Program-made: the position numbers and the translations under genes | NCBI GenBank assembly: GCA_002415135.1 | Contig: DIBY01000023.1 | Coordinates: 124,001-188,000, forward strand | Length of the DNA: 64,000 nucleotides | Origin: Flavobacteriales bacterium UBA5040 | Lineage (GTDB): Bacteria; Bacteroidota; Bacteroidia; Flavobacteriales; Weeksellaceae | Reading direction: 5' to 3' | The notes under the pieces: generated by a model | Database searches by the model: none | Told to the model about the DNA's origin: nothing | Seen by the model: only the letters and a program-made list of their open reading frames with translations | Shown here: positions 53,155-61,714 of the stretch, in pieces | Layout of the letters: every line of letters begins with the position of its first letter | Numbering within the stretch: position 1 is the stretch's first letter

Positions 53155-54705
53155 TTAAGCATTCATAGGTAATTTCACCGTAAACGTGCTGCCTTTATCT
53201 TTTTCAGATTCTACGATAACCAACCCTTTATGTAATTCTACGATCTTCTTCACGTAAGACAATCCAAGTCCCTGACCTTTCACATTATGAATATTCCCCG
53301 TTTCTTCCCGAAAGAACTTTTCGAAAATCTTCAACTTATTCTCTGTTTCCATTCCCATTCCTTTGTCGGAGATCTCAATCACATACCAATTCCCTTCATT
53401 TCTGGTGCTTACTGTTATATTTGGGGTGTCTGGCGAATATTTATTGGCATTATCTAATAAGTTGACCAAAGCGTTTGAAATATGAAATTCATCGATTTTA
53501 AAAATATACTTTTCAGTATTAAATTCTTGAGTTAAAATCCCATGTCTTTGTGCGACGATCAGACCAAATGCTTCCGTCGTTCTTTTAATTAAATCACGAA
53601 CATTGGTTTCCTTCAAAAATAAATCAACCTCATTTCGCTCCAGTTTCGACATGTTTAAAATATTCTCGACCTGCTTTTTCATTCGCAGATTTTCCTGTTT
53701 AATTAAACCAGAATAATATTTTACCTTTTCCGGATTGGTCGCAATTTTATCGTTCGCTAATGAATCTGTCGCTACTGAGATCGTTGCCAAAGGTGTTTTA
53801 AACTCATGAGACATGTTATTGATGAAGTCCGTTTTTACATCTGCAATTTTTTTCTGGCGCATCATATAATTAATGGAGATAATATAAATCCCCAAAATGG
53901 TGAGCAAAGACATGAATGTTCCCAGCAACATTGGCAAGTTGGTTTTTGCTAACGAGTAATCTTTCCGTGGAAATACGAGTGCTAAAGTATATAAAGTTCG
54001 ATCCTTACTGTCTGTAAACAATGGATAAGTGTAGTTGATCTTATCTTTTTGATCAGCGTAAATATTGTTGGCGATCTTCGTGACGTCATTCTTTTTATCC
54101 ATGACTGCAAAACCGAACTTGGTATCTAAACCACTTAACTTTAACTCTTTAGACAACACAGAGTCAAGCGTTTTCATATCAACTCTTTGTTCGATCGGTA
54201 AATTGGAAGCGCTTAGTTTCGCAAATTCCCTCAAAGCATACGTGTTATTACTAATATCCTTACTCATTTGCGTCGTGAGTGGTTCTGAAGAATTGGGAGC
54301 TTTTTTAATTTTTAAAATGCCTTCGTCTGTGTAAAGTTTAGTTAGTATTAAACTATCCCCTTTCTGCGAAATTGGAAAATTCTGATTTTCGACGATACTT
54401 TTCTGGAAAGTTAAAGTTGATGTATTGGCAGAATCTCTGTTTTGCTGAATGTAAGTTTGAGTTGGCTGATTACTGCTATCGACAACATTTTTTCCAAAAT
54501 TTTTAAAATCCTGATTCAGGTATTTATCAACTTCTAACTGTGAAACTTTCAAAGCGGAAGATTCAAGAGAAGAATATACTTTATTGGAAAAATCCTGATT
54601 CAGGGCGCTGTATAATTCCTTTATCCAATATAATTGTAAGGTTACGAAGACGATCATCGAAATGGTCATCAATACAGATATAAATGGAATAAACTTATTG
54701 CTCAT
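53155..54705 (-). CDS. Sensor histidine kinase
   Basis: This 516-residue protein has two membrane helices (residues about 9-28 and 262-283) that enclose a periplasmic sensor domain of about 230 residues. A HisKA box follows with H300 (NNMSHEFKTPLATI), an N-box ALVNLLDNANKYSP near 402, and G-boxes DKGMGM and GQGLGLSYVKKI in the ATPase. It autophosphorylates and passes the phosphate to the OmpR-type regulator downstream. The sensor domain has no family I recognise, so its ligand is unknown. Confidence 0.93.
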   Translation of the reverse strand: MSNKFIPFISVLMTISMIVFVTLQLYWIKELYSALNQDFSNKVYSSLESSALKVSQLEVDKYLNQDFKNFGKNVVDSSNQPTQTYIQQNRDSANTSTLTFQKSIVENQNFPISQKGDSLILTKLYTDEGILKIKKAPNSSEPLTTQMSKDISNNTYALREFAKLSASNLPIEQRVDMKTLDSVLSKELKLSGLDTKFGFAVMDKKNDVTKIANNIYADQKDKINYTYPLFTDSKDRTLYTLALVFPRKDYSLAKTNLPMLLGTFMSLLTILGIYIISINYMMRQKKIADVKTDFINNMSHEFKTPLATISVATDSLANDKIATNPEKVKYYSGLIKQENLRMKKQVENILNMSKLERNEVDLFLKETNVRDLIKRTTEAFGLIVAQRHGILTQEFNTEKYIFKIDEFHISNALVNLLDNANKYSPDTPNITVSTRNEGNWYVIEISDKGMGMETENKLKIFEKFFREETGNIHNVKGQGLGLSYVKKIVELHKGLVIVESEKDKGSTFTVKLPMNA

Positions 54706-54871
54706 TATTTCTTTTTAAAAATGATTTGTTAAAATTACTCATTTTAAGAATATAATAACAAAAGAAAGACCAAAATATTGTGTTTAATTTCTTAAAAGAC
54801 TTTTTTTTAACGAATTATTGAGAATCCTCAACTTATTAACTCTAATTGGGAACATTCTACAGAAAAAATAA

Positions 54872-54879
54872 TATATTTG
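54872..54879 (+). promoter_or_regulatory. -7 promoter box of the SRPBCC gene
   Basis: TATATTTG lies 14 bases before the ATG at 54894. It excludes the upstream in-frame TTG at 54846. Confidence 0.55.
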
Positions 54880-54893
54880 ATGAAAATCAAAGA

Positions 54894-55388
54894 ATGGAAA
54901 GCAAGATCGTTTTTAATAAAGATGACAATTCGGCATCAGTTTATGTTATGAAAATTTATCATACAGATGTTGATGCAGTTTGGACTCATTTTACGCAAGC
55001 AGATTTAATCGATCAATGGTGGGCACCAAGCCCGTGGAAATGCGAAACTTTAAAAATGAATTTCGAGCCAGAAGGAATTTGGAATTACGAAATGATCGAT
55101 CCTGATGGTGAAAATTATTTCGCTGGCGTCCATTATCATGAAATCAATTTCCACCGTAGTTTTGACTGGACAGATTTTTTCACAGATGAAAATGGAATGA
55201 TCAACGCTGACTTACCAAGTGTAAATTGGCTAATCGGCTTTACCGGAGTCGAGGAAGGAATGAAACTAACGATCAATATTAATTTTCAATCCACGGAAGA
55301 AATGTTGCAACTTTTAGAAATAGGTTTTGAAGAAAGTTTGAAAACTGGACTTTCCCAACTCGAAGAACTATTAAACAAAAAAGACTGA
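54894..55388 (+). CDS. SRPBCC (AHSA1-type) domain protein
   Basis: From the ATG at 54894 this protein has 164 residues. The AHSA1-type start is clear: VMKIYHTDVDAVWTHFTQAD followed by LIDQWWAPSPWKCET, which form the first strand-helix of the hydrophobic-cavity fold. The C-terminal long helix (EEMLQLLEIGFEESLKTGLS) closes the cavity. Ligands are not predictable, and some members act in stress or lipid binding. It is monocistronic, with a terminator overlapping its stop codon. Confidence 0.83.
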   Translation: MESKIVFNKDDNSASVYVMKIYHTDVDAVWTHFTQADLIDQWWAPSPWKCETLKMNFEPEGIWNYEMIDPDGENYFAGVHYHEINFHRSFDWTDFFTDENGMINADLPSVNWLIGFTGVEEGMKLTININFQSTEEMLQLLEIGFEESLKTGLSQLEELLNKKD

Positions 55389-55408
55389 TTTTAAAATCAG
55401 TCTTTTAT
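55379..55408. terminator. Bidirectional terminator overlapping the SRPBCC stop codon
   Basis: AAAGACTGATT and AATCAGTCTTT form a long perfect palindrome with T-runs on both strands. The TGA of the SRPBCC gene (55386-55388) is within the left arm. Confidence 0.82.
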
Positions 55409-55412
55409 TTTC

Positions 55413-55763
55413 TTAAAAAAGCTCTTCATCCATAAAATATTGAATGATTGCTTTCTTCATCAAAATCTGTTGTTCATTCGGTTTTAACTCCGGAAGTGGC
55501 GCAACTTCATCAAAATGCGGATAGCCATCATCATCATAATCCCTGAACTTATAGTAACCAAAAGGCTCTAGCAATCGGCAAACTGCGATATGAAGAATGT
55601 TCAACTTGTCATCTTTCGTATATTTTTGTTGTCCGCTTCCTAATTCCTGAACGCCGATTAAAAACAGAATCGTGTCAATCTGCGGATGTTTTTCGGTATC
55701 AAAAGTCTTTACAAAAAACGCTTCGACTTCTTCCCAAAGCTGGCTTTCTGATTTATTTTCCAT
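55413..55763 (-). CDS. Conserved small acidic protein of unknown function
   Basis: This 116-residue soluble protein is acidic and rich in aromatic residues. Visible blocks are IDTILFLIGVQELGSGQQKY, KLNILHIAVCRLLEPFGYY and a Pro-rich PHFDEVAPLPELKPNEQQ segment. I do not recognise the family. It overlaps the end of the S9 oligopeptidase gene by 11 bases and must be translated with it, so a linked function is plausible but not shown. Confidence 0.65.
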   Translation of the reverse strand: MENKSESQLWEEVEAFFVKTFDTEKHPQIDTILFLIGVQELGSGQQKYTKDDKLNILHIAVCRLLEPFGYYKFRDYDDDGYPHFDEVAPLPELKPNEQQILMKKAIIQYFMDEELF

Positions 55764-57819
55764 CTATCTTATTTTCTAATTTCATTAAAAATGCATATTC
55801 CAAAGAATCTTCTTTTAAAGATTCAAATCTTCCGCTGGCTCCACCATGACCAGAAGTCATATCGGTTTTGAAAACCAATAAATTATCGTCTGTTTTTAAT
55901 TCCCGAAGTCTTGCCGTCCATTTTGCAGGTTCCCAATATTGAACTTGAGAATCGTGCAAACCTGTGGTAATCAAAATATGCGGATAATCTTTTGCTTCGA
56001 TATTATCATAAGGAGAATAGGATTTTATATAATCGTAATATTCTTTGTCTTTCGGATTTCCCCATTCATCAAATTCACCCGTTGTTAAAGGAATCGTTTC
56101 GTCTAACATCGTTGTAACAACATCCACGAAAGGAACTTGTGCCACAATTGCATTGAATAAATTTGGCTCATAATTGATGATCGCGCCCATCAAAAGTCCA
56201 CCAGCGCTTCCGCCCATGGCATAAAGATGTTTTTTTGAAGTATAACTTTCTTCCACTAAATATTTAGCAGCATCGATAAAATCAAAGAATGTATTTTTCT
56301 TAAAGAGCATTTTTCCATCTTCATACCATTCTCTCCCCATGTATTCTCCACCACGAACGTGTGCAATCGCATAAATAAATCCACGATTTAAAAGTGATAG
56401 TCTTACATTCGAAAAACTTGCATCAATCGTATGCCCATAACTTCCGTACCCATAAAGCAATAACGGAGTTTCAGCAGATTTCGGGGTGTCTTTATGATAA
56501 ACTAAAGAAATCGGAACTTTTTTTCCATCTCTCGCTGTTGCCCAAATTCTTTCTGAAACATAATTTTCAGGTGAGAACTGTTCGCCCAGAACTTCCTGTT
56601 GTTTCAAAAGCGTGGTCGTTCTTTCTTTCATATCATATTCGAAAGTCGAACTTGGCTGCGTTAAAGACGTATAACCAAAACGCAATTTCTCGGTATCGAA
56701 TTCTAAATTCAAGCCGATATAAGCGGTGTAAGTTGGATCAGAAAAAGGTAAATAATGGAAACTGTCGTCATTGGTATTGATAATTTTTAATTGTAAAAGT
56801 CCTTCCATTCTTTCTTCTAAAACCAAATAGTTTTTGAAAATCTCGAAACCTTCCAACAAAACCTCTTCCCGATGCGGAATCACTTCAACCCAATTTTCAA
56901 TTCCAGGATTAGCTACTTTAGTTTTTACAATTTTAAAGTTGGTAGCGTCATCTGCATTGGTGATGATATAAAATTCATCTTGATAATGTTCCACCGCATA
57001 TTCCAAATCATCGATTCTTGGCTGAATGATCTTCCAGTCCGCCATTACATTATCAGCTGGAATAAATCTTTGCTCATCTGAAATCGTACTCGAACTTGAA
57101 ATAAAAATATATTCCAGAGATTTGGTTTTGAAAACGTTGACATCAAAAGTGTCATCAGCTTCATGAAAGATCAATACATCTTGCGACGAATCGGTTCCTA
57201 ATTGATGTAGAAAAACCTGGAACGCGCGCAAACTATCATCTTTCCGAATATAGAAAACATGTTCATTATCATTTGCCCAAACTGCTTTTCCGGTGGTGTT
57301 CCCAATTACATCCTGCAGAATTTCGCCCGTTTCTAAATTTTTAAAATTAATAGCATAAATCCTTCTGCCCATATTGTCAGAAGAATAACTCATTAATTTA
57401 TTATTTGGAGAAACTGCAACACTTCCTACTTCGAAAAATTTTTGACCTTCTGCTAAAACATTAACATCCAGCAAAAGCTCTTCTTCATTTTCAAGTGTTT
57501 GAAACTTTCTCGTAAATAAAGGATGTTCTTTTCCTTTTTCAAATCTTACGATATACCAATATTCATTAAAAAAATACGGCAGCGATTCGTCATCTTTTTT
57601 ATAACGCGCTTTCATTTCATCAAAAAGAAGCTGCTGAAAATCTTCAGTATCTTTCATTACTGCTTCAGCGTACGCATTTTCTTCTTCGAGATATTGTATA
57701 ACTTCTGGGTTTTCTCTTTCCTTTAACCAAAAATAAGGATCTTGTCTTTCGTCACCGTGGATTTCCAGAATCTTCGGTATTTTTTTGGCTTTGGGCGGAA
57801 CTGTATTTTTATGGCTCAT
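55753..57819 (-). CDS. S9 family prolyl oligopeptidase (oligopeptidase B-like)
   Basis: This 688-residue protein has the length and layout of oligopeptidase B: an N-terminal seven-bladed propeller (about residues 80-400) and a C-terminal alpha/beta hydrolase. The catalytic triad is S538 (GGSAGG), D623 (GLHDSQVQYW) and H658 (SGHGGASGRF). It cleaves short peptides in the cytoplasm, since no signal peptide is seen. The downstream small gene overlaps its stop. Confidence 0.93.
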   Translation of the reverse strand: MSHKNTVPPKAKKIPKILEIHGDERQDPYFWLKERENPEVIQYLEEENAYAEAVMKDTEDFQQLLFDEMKARYKKDDESLPYFFNEYWYIVRFEKGKEHPLFTRKFQTLENEEELLLDVNVLAEGQKFFEVGSVAVSPNNKLMSYSSDNMGRRIYAINFKNLETGEILQDVIGNTTGKAVWANDNEHVFYIRKDDSLRAFQVFLHQLGTDSSQDVLIFHEADDTFDVNVFKTKSLEYIFISSSSTISDEQRFIPADNVMADWKIIQPRIDDLEYAVEHYQDEFYIITNADDATNFKIVKTKVANPGIENWVEVIPHREEVLLEGFEIFKNYLVLEERMEGLLQLKIINTNDDSFHYLPFSDPTYTAYIGLNLEFDTEKLRFGYTSLTQPSSTFEYDMKERTTTLLKQQEVLGEQFSPENYVSERIWATARDGKKVPISLVYHKDTPKSAETPLLLYGYGSYGHTIDASFSNVRLSLLNRGFIYAIAHVRGGEYMGREWYEDGKMLFKKNTFFDFIDAAKYLVEESYTSKKHLYAMGGSAGGLLMGAIINYEPNLFNAIVAQVPFVDVVTTMLDETIPLTTGEFDEWGNPKDKEYYDYIKSYSPYDNIEAKDYPHILITTGLHDSQVQYWEPAKWTARLRELKTDDNLLVFKTDMTSGHGGASGRFESLKEDSLEYAFLMKLENKIDGK

Positions 57820-57837
57820 TAAGTGAGTATCTTTAAA

Positions 57838-57878
57838 ATGAAAAAACCGACTTCATCTTAGAAAAAGGCGGTTTTTAA
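57838..57878 (-). terminator. Terminator of the DUF4271-hemD unit
   Basis: AAAACCG and CGGTTTT arms on the minus strand around a long loop, followed by a T-run. Confidence 0.55.
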
Positions 57879-57904
57879 ATGATCGTTATTTTGAGCTGAA
57901 GAAA

Positions 57905-58651
57905 TTATTTCTCCAGATTTCTAATATATTTTTCAATCGCCATCGTCATTGATGGAGATTCTTTGCTTGGCGCCATCACATCTACTCTCCAGCCTGCATC
58001 TTTCGCAGCTTGTTCTGTAGTTGCTCCGAACACAGCAATTTTTACTTTCTCTTGTTTGAACTGTCCAAAGTTTTCACTCAAGGATTTAATTCCCTGACGA
58101 CTAAAGAAAACTAACATGTCATATTCTTCAATGTTAATTTCGCTCAAATCGCTACTGACGGTTTTGTACATGGTCGCTTTCGTCCAGTCAATACCAGAAG
58201 CATCTAAAACGCTTTGAATATCGGGACTTACAACATCTGAAGCTGGCAAGATGTATTTTTCAGACGGGAACTTCTTGAAAAGTGGAAGCAAGTCAGCAAA
58301 AGTTCGCTCACCGAAAGCAATTTTACGCTTTCTATAAACGATGTGTTTTTGTAAATAATTAGCAATCGCCTCTGATTGACAGATATATCTCATCGCATCA
58401 GGTACGGCAAAACGCATTTCTTCCGCTAAACGGAAATAATGGTCAATCGCGTTTTTACTGGTAAAAATAATACCAGTGTATTGCGTTAAATCAATTTTCT
58501 GCGTTCTAAGATCTTTAGCGTCTACCCCTTCTACATGAATAAAAGGTTTAAAATCTATTCTGATCTTTTCTTTTCGAGCAATTTCCAAATACGGCGAAGA
58601 CTCGTTTGGCGCAGGCTGTGAAACCAATATAGATTTAATTTTCATCGTCAT
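57905..58651 (-). CDS. hemD: Uroporphyrinogen-III synthase
   Basis: This 248-residue protein has the weakly conserved HemD fold: the start ILVSQPAPNESSPYLEI, GIIFTSKNAIDHYF near residue 83, and the C-terminal FFSRQGIKSLSENF and AVFGATTEQAAKDAGW near 205. It closes linear hydroxymethylbilane to uroporphyrinogen III in heme synthesis, here in an organism with heme-rich respiration. Start at M1 or M3 cannot be told apart. It follows the DUF4271 gene by six bases, an arrangement often seen in Bacteroidota. Confidence 0.87.
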   Translation of the reverse strand: MTMKIKSILVSQPAPNESSPYLEIARKEKIRIDFKPFIHVEGVDAKDLRTQKIDLTQYTGIIFTSKNAIDHYFRLAEEMRFAVPDAMRYICQSEAIANYLQKHIVYRKRKIAFGERTFADLLPLFKKFPSEKYILPASDVVSPDIQSVLDASGIDWTKATMYKTVSSDLSEINIEEYDMLVFFSRQGIKSLSENFGQFKQEKVKIAVFGATTEQAAKDAGWRVDVMAPSKESPSMTMAIEKYIRNLEK

Positions 58652-58657
58652 TATTTC

Positions 58658-59332
58658 TTATAAATATAATACTCTCCACAGCACTAAAACAGGTGCAAAT
58701 TGGAGGGTGCAAATATACAAAAATTTATAATACCACTTTTCGGGCAAAATGCTGTTTGGCGAAAGCAGGAAAAAGAATATTTTAAATAAAAAAACAAATA
58801 CAAAACCGAAAGCATAATAATCAAACAGCTGTAAATCATGAGCTTTAAAATTATTGATCAGCTGCAAATCGTTCACTTTGTAAAAATATTGGTAAACACA
58901 CAGTATCATTAAAACCAATGATAAAGTAAAATAAAATTTAGAAGAGGTAAATTGAAAAAGCGTCCATTTTTTGAGACTGCCAGTTCCGGCATAGAAAATA
59001 TACGACAACATGCTTTTAAGACTGTAAAAAGCAATCAGCGAAAGCAAGGTAAAACCGAACTTATTCAATTCATACCCGAAAAAATGAAGATCACTGATTT
59101 TTTTAGGAACAATAGGAATAGATTGAGAGATTAACGTTGCAAGTAACAGCGTAGAAACAAAACTGATAATCAGCCAACTCAAAAGATTGTTAGAAGAATC
59201 TGCAAATTTTTGCATCAAAAAAACTCTCACCGACGAATCACGATGAAGATAAAGAAGCATAAAAACGTAAAGTAAAAGACAGCCGACAATGATAAAAACC
59301 ACCCAATCGTTCTGCTGAACAATTCTAATCAA
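58658..59332 (-). CDS. DUF4271 membrane protein (TTG start)
   Basis: This 224-residue protein has six or so membrane helices and the known pairing with hemD, which supports the DUF4271 assignment. Function is unknown; a link to heme synthesis or envelope is guessed from synteny. The start is TTG at 59332: no ATG lies upstream in frame before the -7 box at 59347, and the next ATG (M25) would remove the first hydrophobic segment with its charged leader IRIVQQNDW. The first membrane helix would otherwise be lost. Confidence 0.75.
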   Translation of the reverse strand: MIRIVQQNDWVVFIIVGCLLLYVFMLLYLHRDSSVRVFLMQKFADSSNNLLSWLIISFVSTLLLATLISQSIPIVPKKISDLHFFGYELNKFGFTLLSLIAFYSLKSMLSYIFYAGTGSLKKWTLFQFTSSKFYFTLSLVLMILCVYQYFYKVNDLQLINNFKAHDLQLFDYYAFGFVFVFLFKIFFFLLSPNSILPEKWYYKFLYICTLQFAPVLVLWRVLYL

Positions 59333-59346
59333 AAGTAAAATTTTTG

Positions 59347-59354
59347 CAAAAATA
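59347..59354 (-). promoter_or_regulatory. -7 promoter box of the DUF4271-hemD unit
   Basis: The minus strand reads TATTTTTG, 15 bases before the TTG start at 59332. Confidence 0.5.
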
Positions 59355-59452
59355 AGAATATTAAAAGAATATGTTAGGATATATTAAGCGCAATTAATTT
59401 GCAATGATGTTGCCGCTCAAAATCAGTCCGTAAAAATAACGGTGGAAAAGTT

Positions 59453-59460
59453 TATCTTTG
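59453..59460 (+). promoter_or_regulatory. -7 promoter box of the glycosyltransferase operon
   Basis: TATCTTTG lies 16 bases before the ATG at 59477. It would serve the run of glycosyltransferase, DUF4296, tgt and LptF/G genes. Confidence 0.58.
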
Positions 59461-59476
59461 CAGCTTAATTTCTAAG

Positions 59477-60193
59477 ATGAAAAAACTCGTCATCATTCCA
59501 ACTTATAATGAGAAGGAAAATATTGAAAACATTATTTCTACAGTTTTTGCACTGCAGGAAGATTTTCATGTTTTGGTCGTTGACGATTCATCACCAGACG
59601 GAACGGCAGAAATTGTAAAAAAACTTCAATCGATTTATCCGCATCAACTTCATTTACTTATTAGAAAGGTAAAAGACGGTTTGGGTAAAGCATACATCCA
59701 CGGATTCAAATGGGCGTTGGAGAATAATTACGATTACATTTTCGAAATGGATGCGGATTTCTCACACAATCCTGCCGATTTAAACAAACTTTTTGAGGCC
59801 TGTGTAAAAGCTGACATGAGTATTGGTTCCCGATATTCAAAAGGAGTAAATGTAGTGAACTGGCCAATGGGACGAGTTCTACTTTCTTATTTTGCTTCTA
59901 AATATGTCCGCATGATTTTAGGAATTCCGATTCATGACACTACAGCTGGATTCGTTTGTTTCTCGCGCAAAGTATTAGAAGAAATTGGTTTAGATAAAAT
60001 TAAATTAAAAGGCTACGGTTTTCAGATCGAAATGAAATTCCGGGCGATCAAGAAAGGTTTTAAAGTGGTAGAAGTTCCCATCATTTTCACCAACAGAGAA
60101 TTAGGCGAAAGCAAGATGAACGGTGGAATTATTCACGAAGCCGTTTTCGGCGTTTTAAATTTAAAATGGAAATCGATTATCGGTAAATTATGA
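59477..60193 (+). CDS. Dolichyl/polyprenyl-phosphate mannose synthase-like glycosyltransferase (GT2)
   Basis: This 238-residue protein is a GT2 enzyme of the DPM1 type. It starts KKLVIIPTYNEKENIENI, has the VVDDSSPDGTAEIV nucleotide loop near residue 34, the DxD-like EMDADFSHNP near 92, and the C-terminal TNRELGESKMNGG. It would transfer a sugar from a nucleotide donor to a lipid phosphate or a glycan acceptor at the inner membrane, though it has no membrane helix itself. Its stop overlaps the DUF4296 start by four bases (ATGA). Confidence 0.9.
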   Translation: MKKLVIIPTYNEKENIENIISTVFALQEDFHVLVVDDSSPDGTAEIVKKLQSIYPHQLHLLIRKVKDGLGKAYIHGFKWALENNYDYIFEMDADFSHNPADLNKLFEACVKADMSIGSRYSKGVNVVNWPMGRVLLSYFASKYVRMILGIPIHDTTAGFVCFSRKVLEEIGLDKIKLKGYGFQIEMKFRAIKKGFKVVEVPIIFTNRELGESKMNGGIIHEAVFGVLNLKWKSIIGKL

Positions 60194-60558
60194 GAAAAAT
60201 AGCGCTTGTTCTTTTTTCATTTTTAATGATGGCTTGTACAGAACTCATTAACAAACCCAAAAATCTTGTTCCAAAAGAAACGATGTCAGTAGTGCTGGCA
60301 GAATTTGCAATGAACGAACAGTTAACGGTGGTTGAGCAAAGCCTTAATTTAGATAATGCAACCAGATGCACGCTTCGACAAAAGAAAATCAATGGAAATG
60401 ATTTTGTGGAAAGTTACAAATACTACACCGCCTCTGGCGAAATAGAACAGATATTAAATGATGCGCAGGAGATTATTATTAATAAAGATCCGGCTGCAAA
60501 GATTTATATCGAAAAGAAACTAAAAGAAAATAAAAACGTACCTGCATTTGCAAGATAA
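60190..60558 (+). CDS. DUF4296 lipoprotein
   Basis: This 122-residue protein has a lipoprotein signal (lipobox LMMAC, C16) and the DUF4296 pattern, with LVPKETMSVVLAEFAMNEQL and NDFVESYKYYTASGEIEQIL as helices. The function is unknown. It is coupled to the GT2 gene by a four-base overlap and ends one base before the tgt ATG, an order common in this group. Confidence 0.83.
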   Translation: MRKIALVLFSFLMMACTELINKPKNLVPKETMSVVLAEFAMNEQLTVVEQSLNLDNATRCTLRQKKINGNDFVESYKYYTASGEIEQILNDAQEIIINKDPAAKIYIEKKLKENKNVPAFAR

Positions 60559-60559
60559 T

Positions 60560-61696
60560 ATGAAGTCCACATTTTTTGAAATTAATAAAACCACGACTGG
60601 CAAAGCAAGAGCCGGCACTATTACTACAGACCACGGCACGATTGAAACACCGATTTTTATGCCTGTTGGAACTGTTGCATCTGTAAAAACCGTTCACCAA
60701 AGAGAATTAAAAGACGATATCAAAGCGCAGATTATTTTAGGAAACACCTATCATTTGAATCTCCGTCCGAAAATGGATATCATGCAGCAAGCCGGCGGTT
60801 TGCATAAATTCATGAACTGGGATTTACCAATTCTTACCGATTCTGGTGGTTATCAGGTTTTTTCTTTATCAAAATCGAGAAAATTAAATGAAAAAGGAGT
60901 AAAATTCAAATCTCATATCGACGGTAGCACTCATTTTATTTCACCAGAAATTTCCATGGACATCCAAAGAAAGATTGGTGCAGATATCTTCATGGCTTTT
61001 GATGAGTGTGTTGCTTATCCCGCAGAATACAATCAAGTAAAGAAATCGATGGACCTTACGCATCGTTGGTTAAAAAGATGTATAAAATGGAATGCTGAAA
61101 ACCCGGAATTATATGGACATAAACAAGCCTTCTTCCCCATCGTTCAAGGATCTTGCTATGCTGATTTAAGAATAAAATCTGCCGAATTTATCTCAGAACA
61201 AAATGCAGTAGGAAATGCAATTGGTGGACTTTCTGTTGGGGAACCAGAAGAAGAGATGTATAGAATTACCGATATCGTGACGGATATTTTGCCAATAGAA
61301 AAACCAAGATATTTAATGGGCGTCGGAACTCCCTGGAATATTCTGGAGACTATCGGATTAGGAATTGATATGATGGATTGCGTAATGCCCACCCGAAACG
61401 CGCGAAACGCGATGTTATTTACCTGGCAAGGCGTTATGAATATGAAAAACAAAAAGTGGGAAAGTGATTTCTCCCCTTTGGATGAATTCGGAACGAGTTA
61501 TGTAGATTCAGAATATTCGAAAGCATATGTCCGACATTTATTTGTGGCGAAAGAATATTTAGCGAAACAAATTGCCTCAGTTCATAACCTCGCTTTCTAT
61601 TTAGATTTAGTGCGGGTGGCCAGACAACACATTGTCGCTGGTGATTTTTATAAATGGAAAGACTCCATCGTGCCAGTTTTAAAACAACGACGTTAA
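60560..61696 (+). CDS. tgt: tRNA-guanine(34) transglycosylase, zinc-site cysteines replaced
   Basis: From the ATG at 60560 this protein has 378 residues. It shows the Tgt core LTDSGGYQVFSLS (catalytic Asp region), DIFMAFDECVAYPA, GGLSVGEPEEEMYR and GIDMMDCVMPTRNARN. It swaps guanine for preQ1 at position 34 of GUN tRNAs, in queuosine synthesis. The usual zinc site CxCxxC is absent: the aligned positions are G311, S313 and D316, while the fourth ligand, H342, is kept. This looks like a lineage variant, not decay. It starts one base after the DUF4296 stop. Confidence 0.93.
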   Translation: MKSTFFEINKTTTGKARAGTITTDHGTIETPIFMPVGTVASVKTVHQRELKDDIKAQIILGNTYHLNLRPKMDIMQQAGGLHKFMNWDLPILTDSGGYQVFSLSKSRKLNEKGVKFKSHIDGSTHFISPEISMDIQRKIGADIFMAFDECVAYPAEYNQVKKSMDLTHRWLKRCIKWNAENPELYGHKQAFFPIVQGSCYADLRIKSAEFISEQNAVGNAIGGLSVGEPEEEMYRITDIVTDILPIEKPRYLMGVGTPWNILETIGLGIDMMDCVMPTRNARNAMLFTWQGVMNMKNKKWESDFSPLDEFGTSYVDSEYSKAYVRHLFVAKEYLAKQIASVHNLAFYLDLVRVARQHIVAGDFYKWKDSIVPVLKQRR

Positions 61697-61714
61697 AAAA
61701 TCTCAAAAGAAGTT

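Noticed and set aside
54846..54893. TTG start of the SRPBCC gene at 54846
   Set aside because: A -7 box lies downstream at 54872-54879, and the AHSA1 fold begins after the ATG at 54894.
60548..60559. TTG start of tgt at 60548 overlapping the DUF4296 gene
   Set aside because: The ATG at 60560 lies one base after the DUF4296 stop, and the typical Tgt start follows it.
60560..61696. tgt as a pseudogene because of the missing zinc cysteines
   Set aside because: The frame is intact, all catalytic motifs and H342 are kept, and the same loss is recalled from other Bacteroidota.
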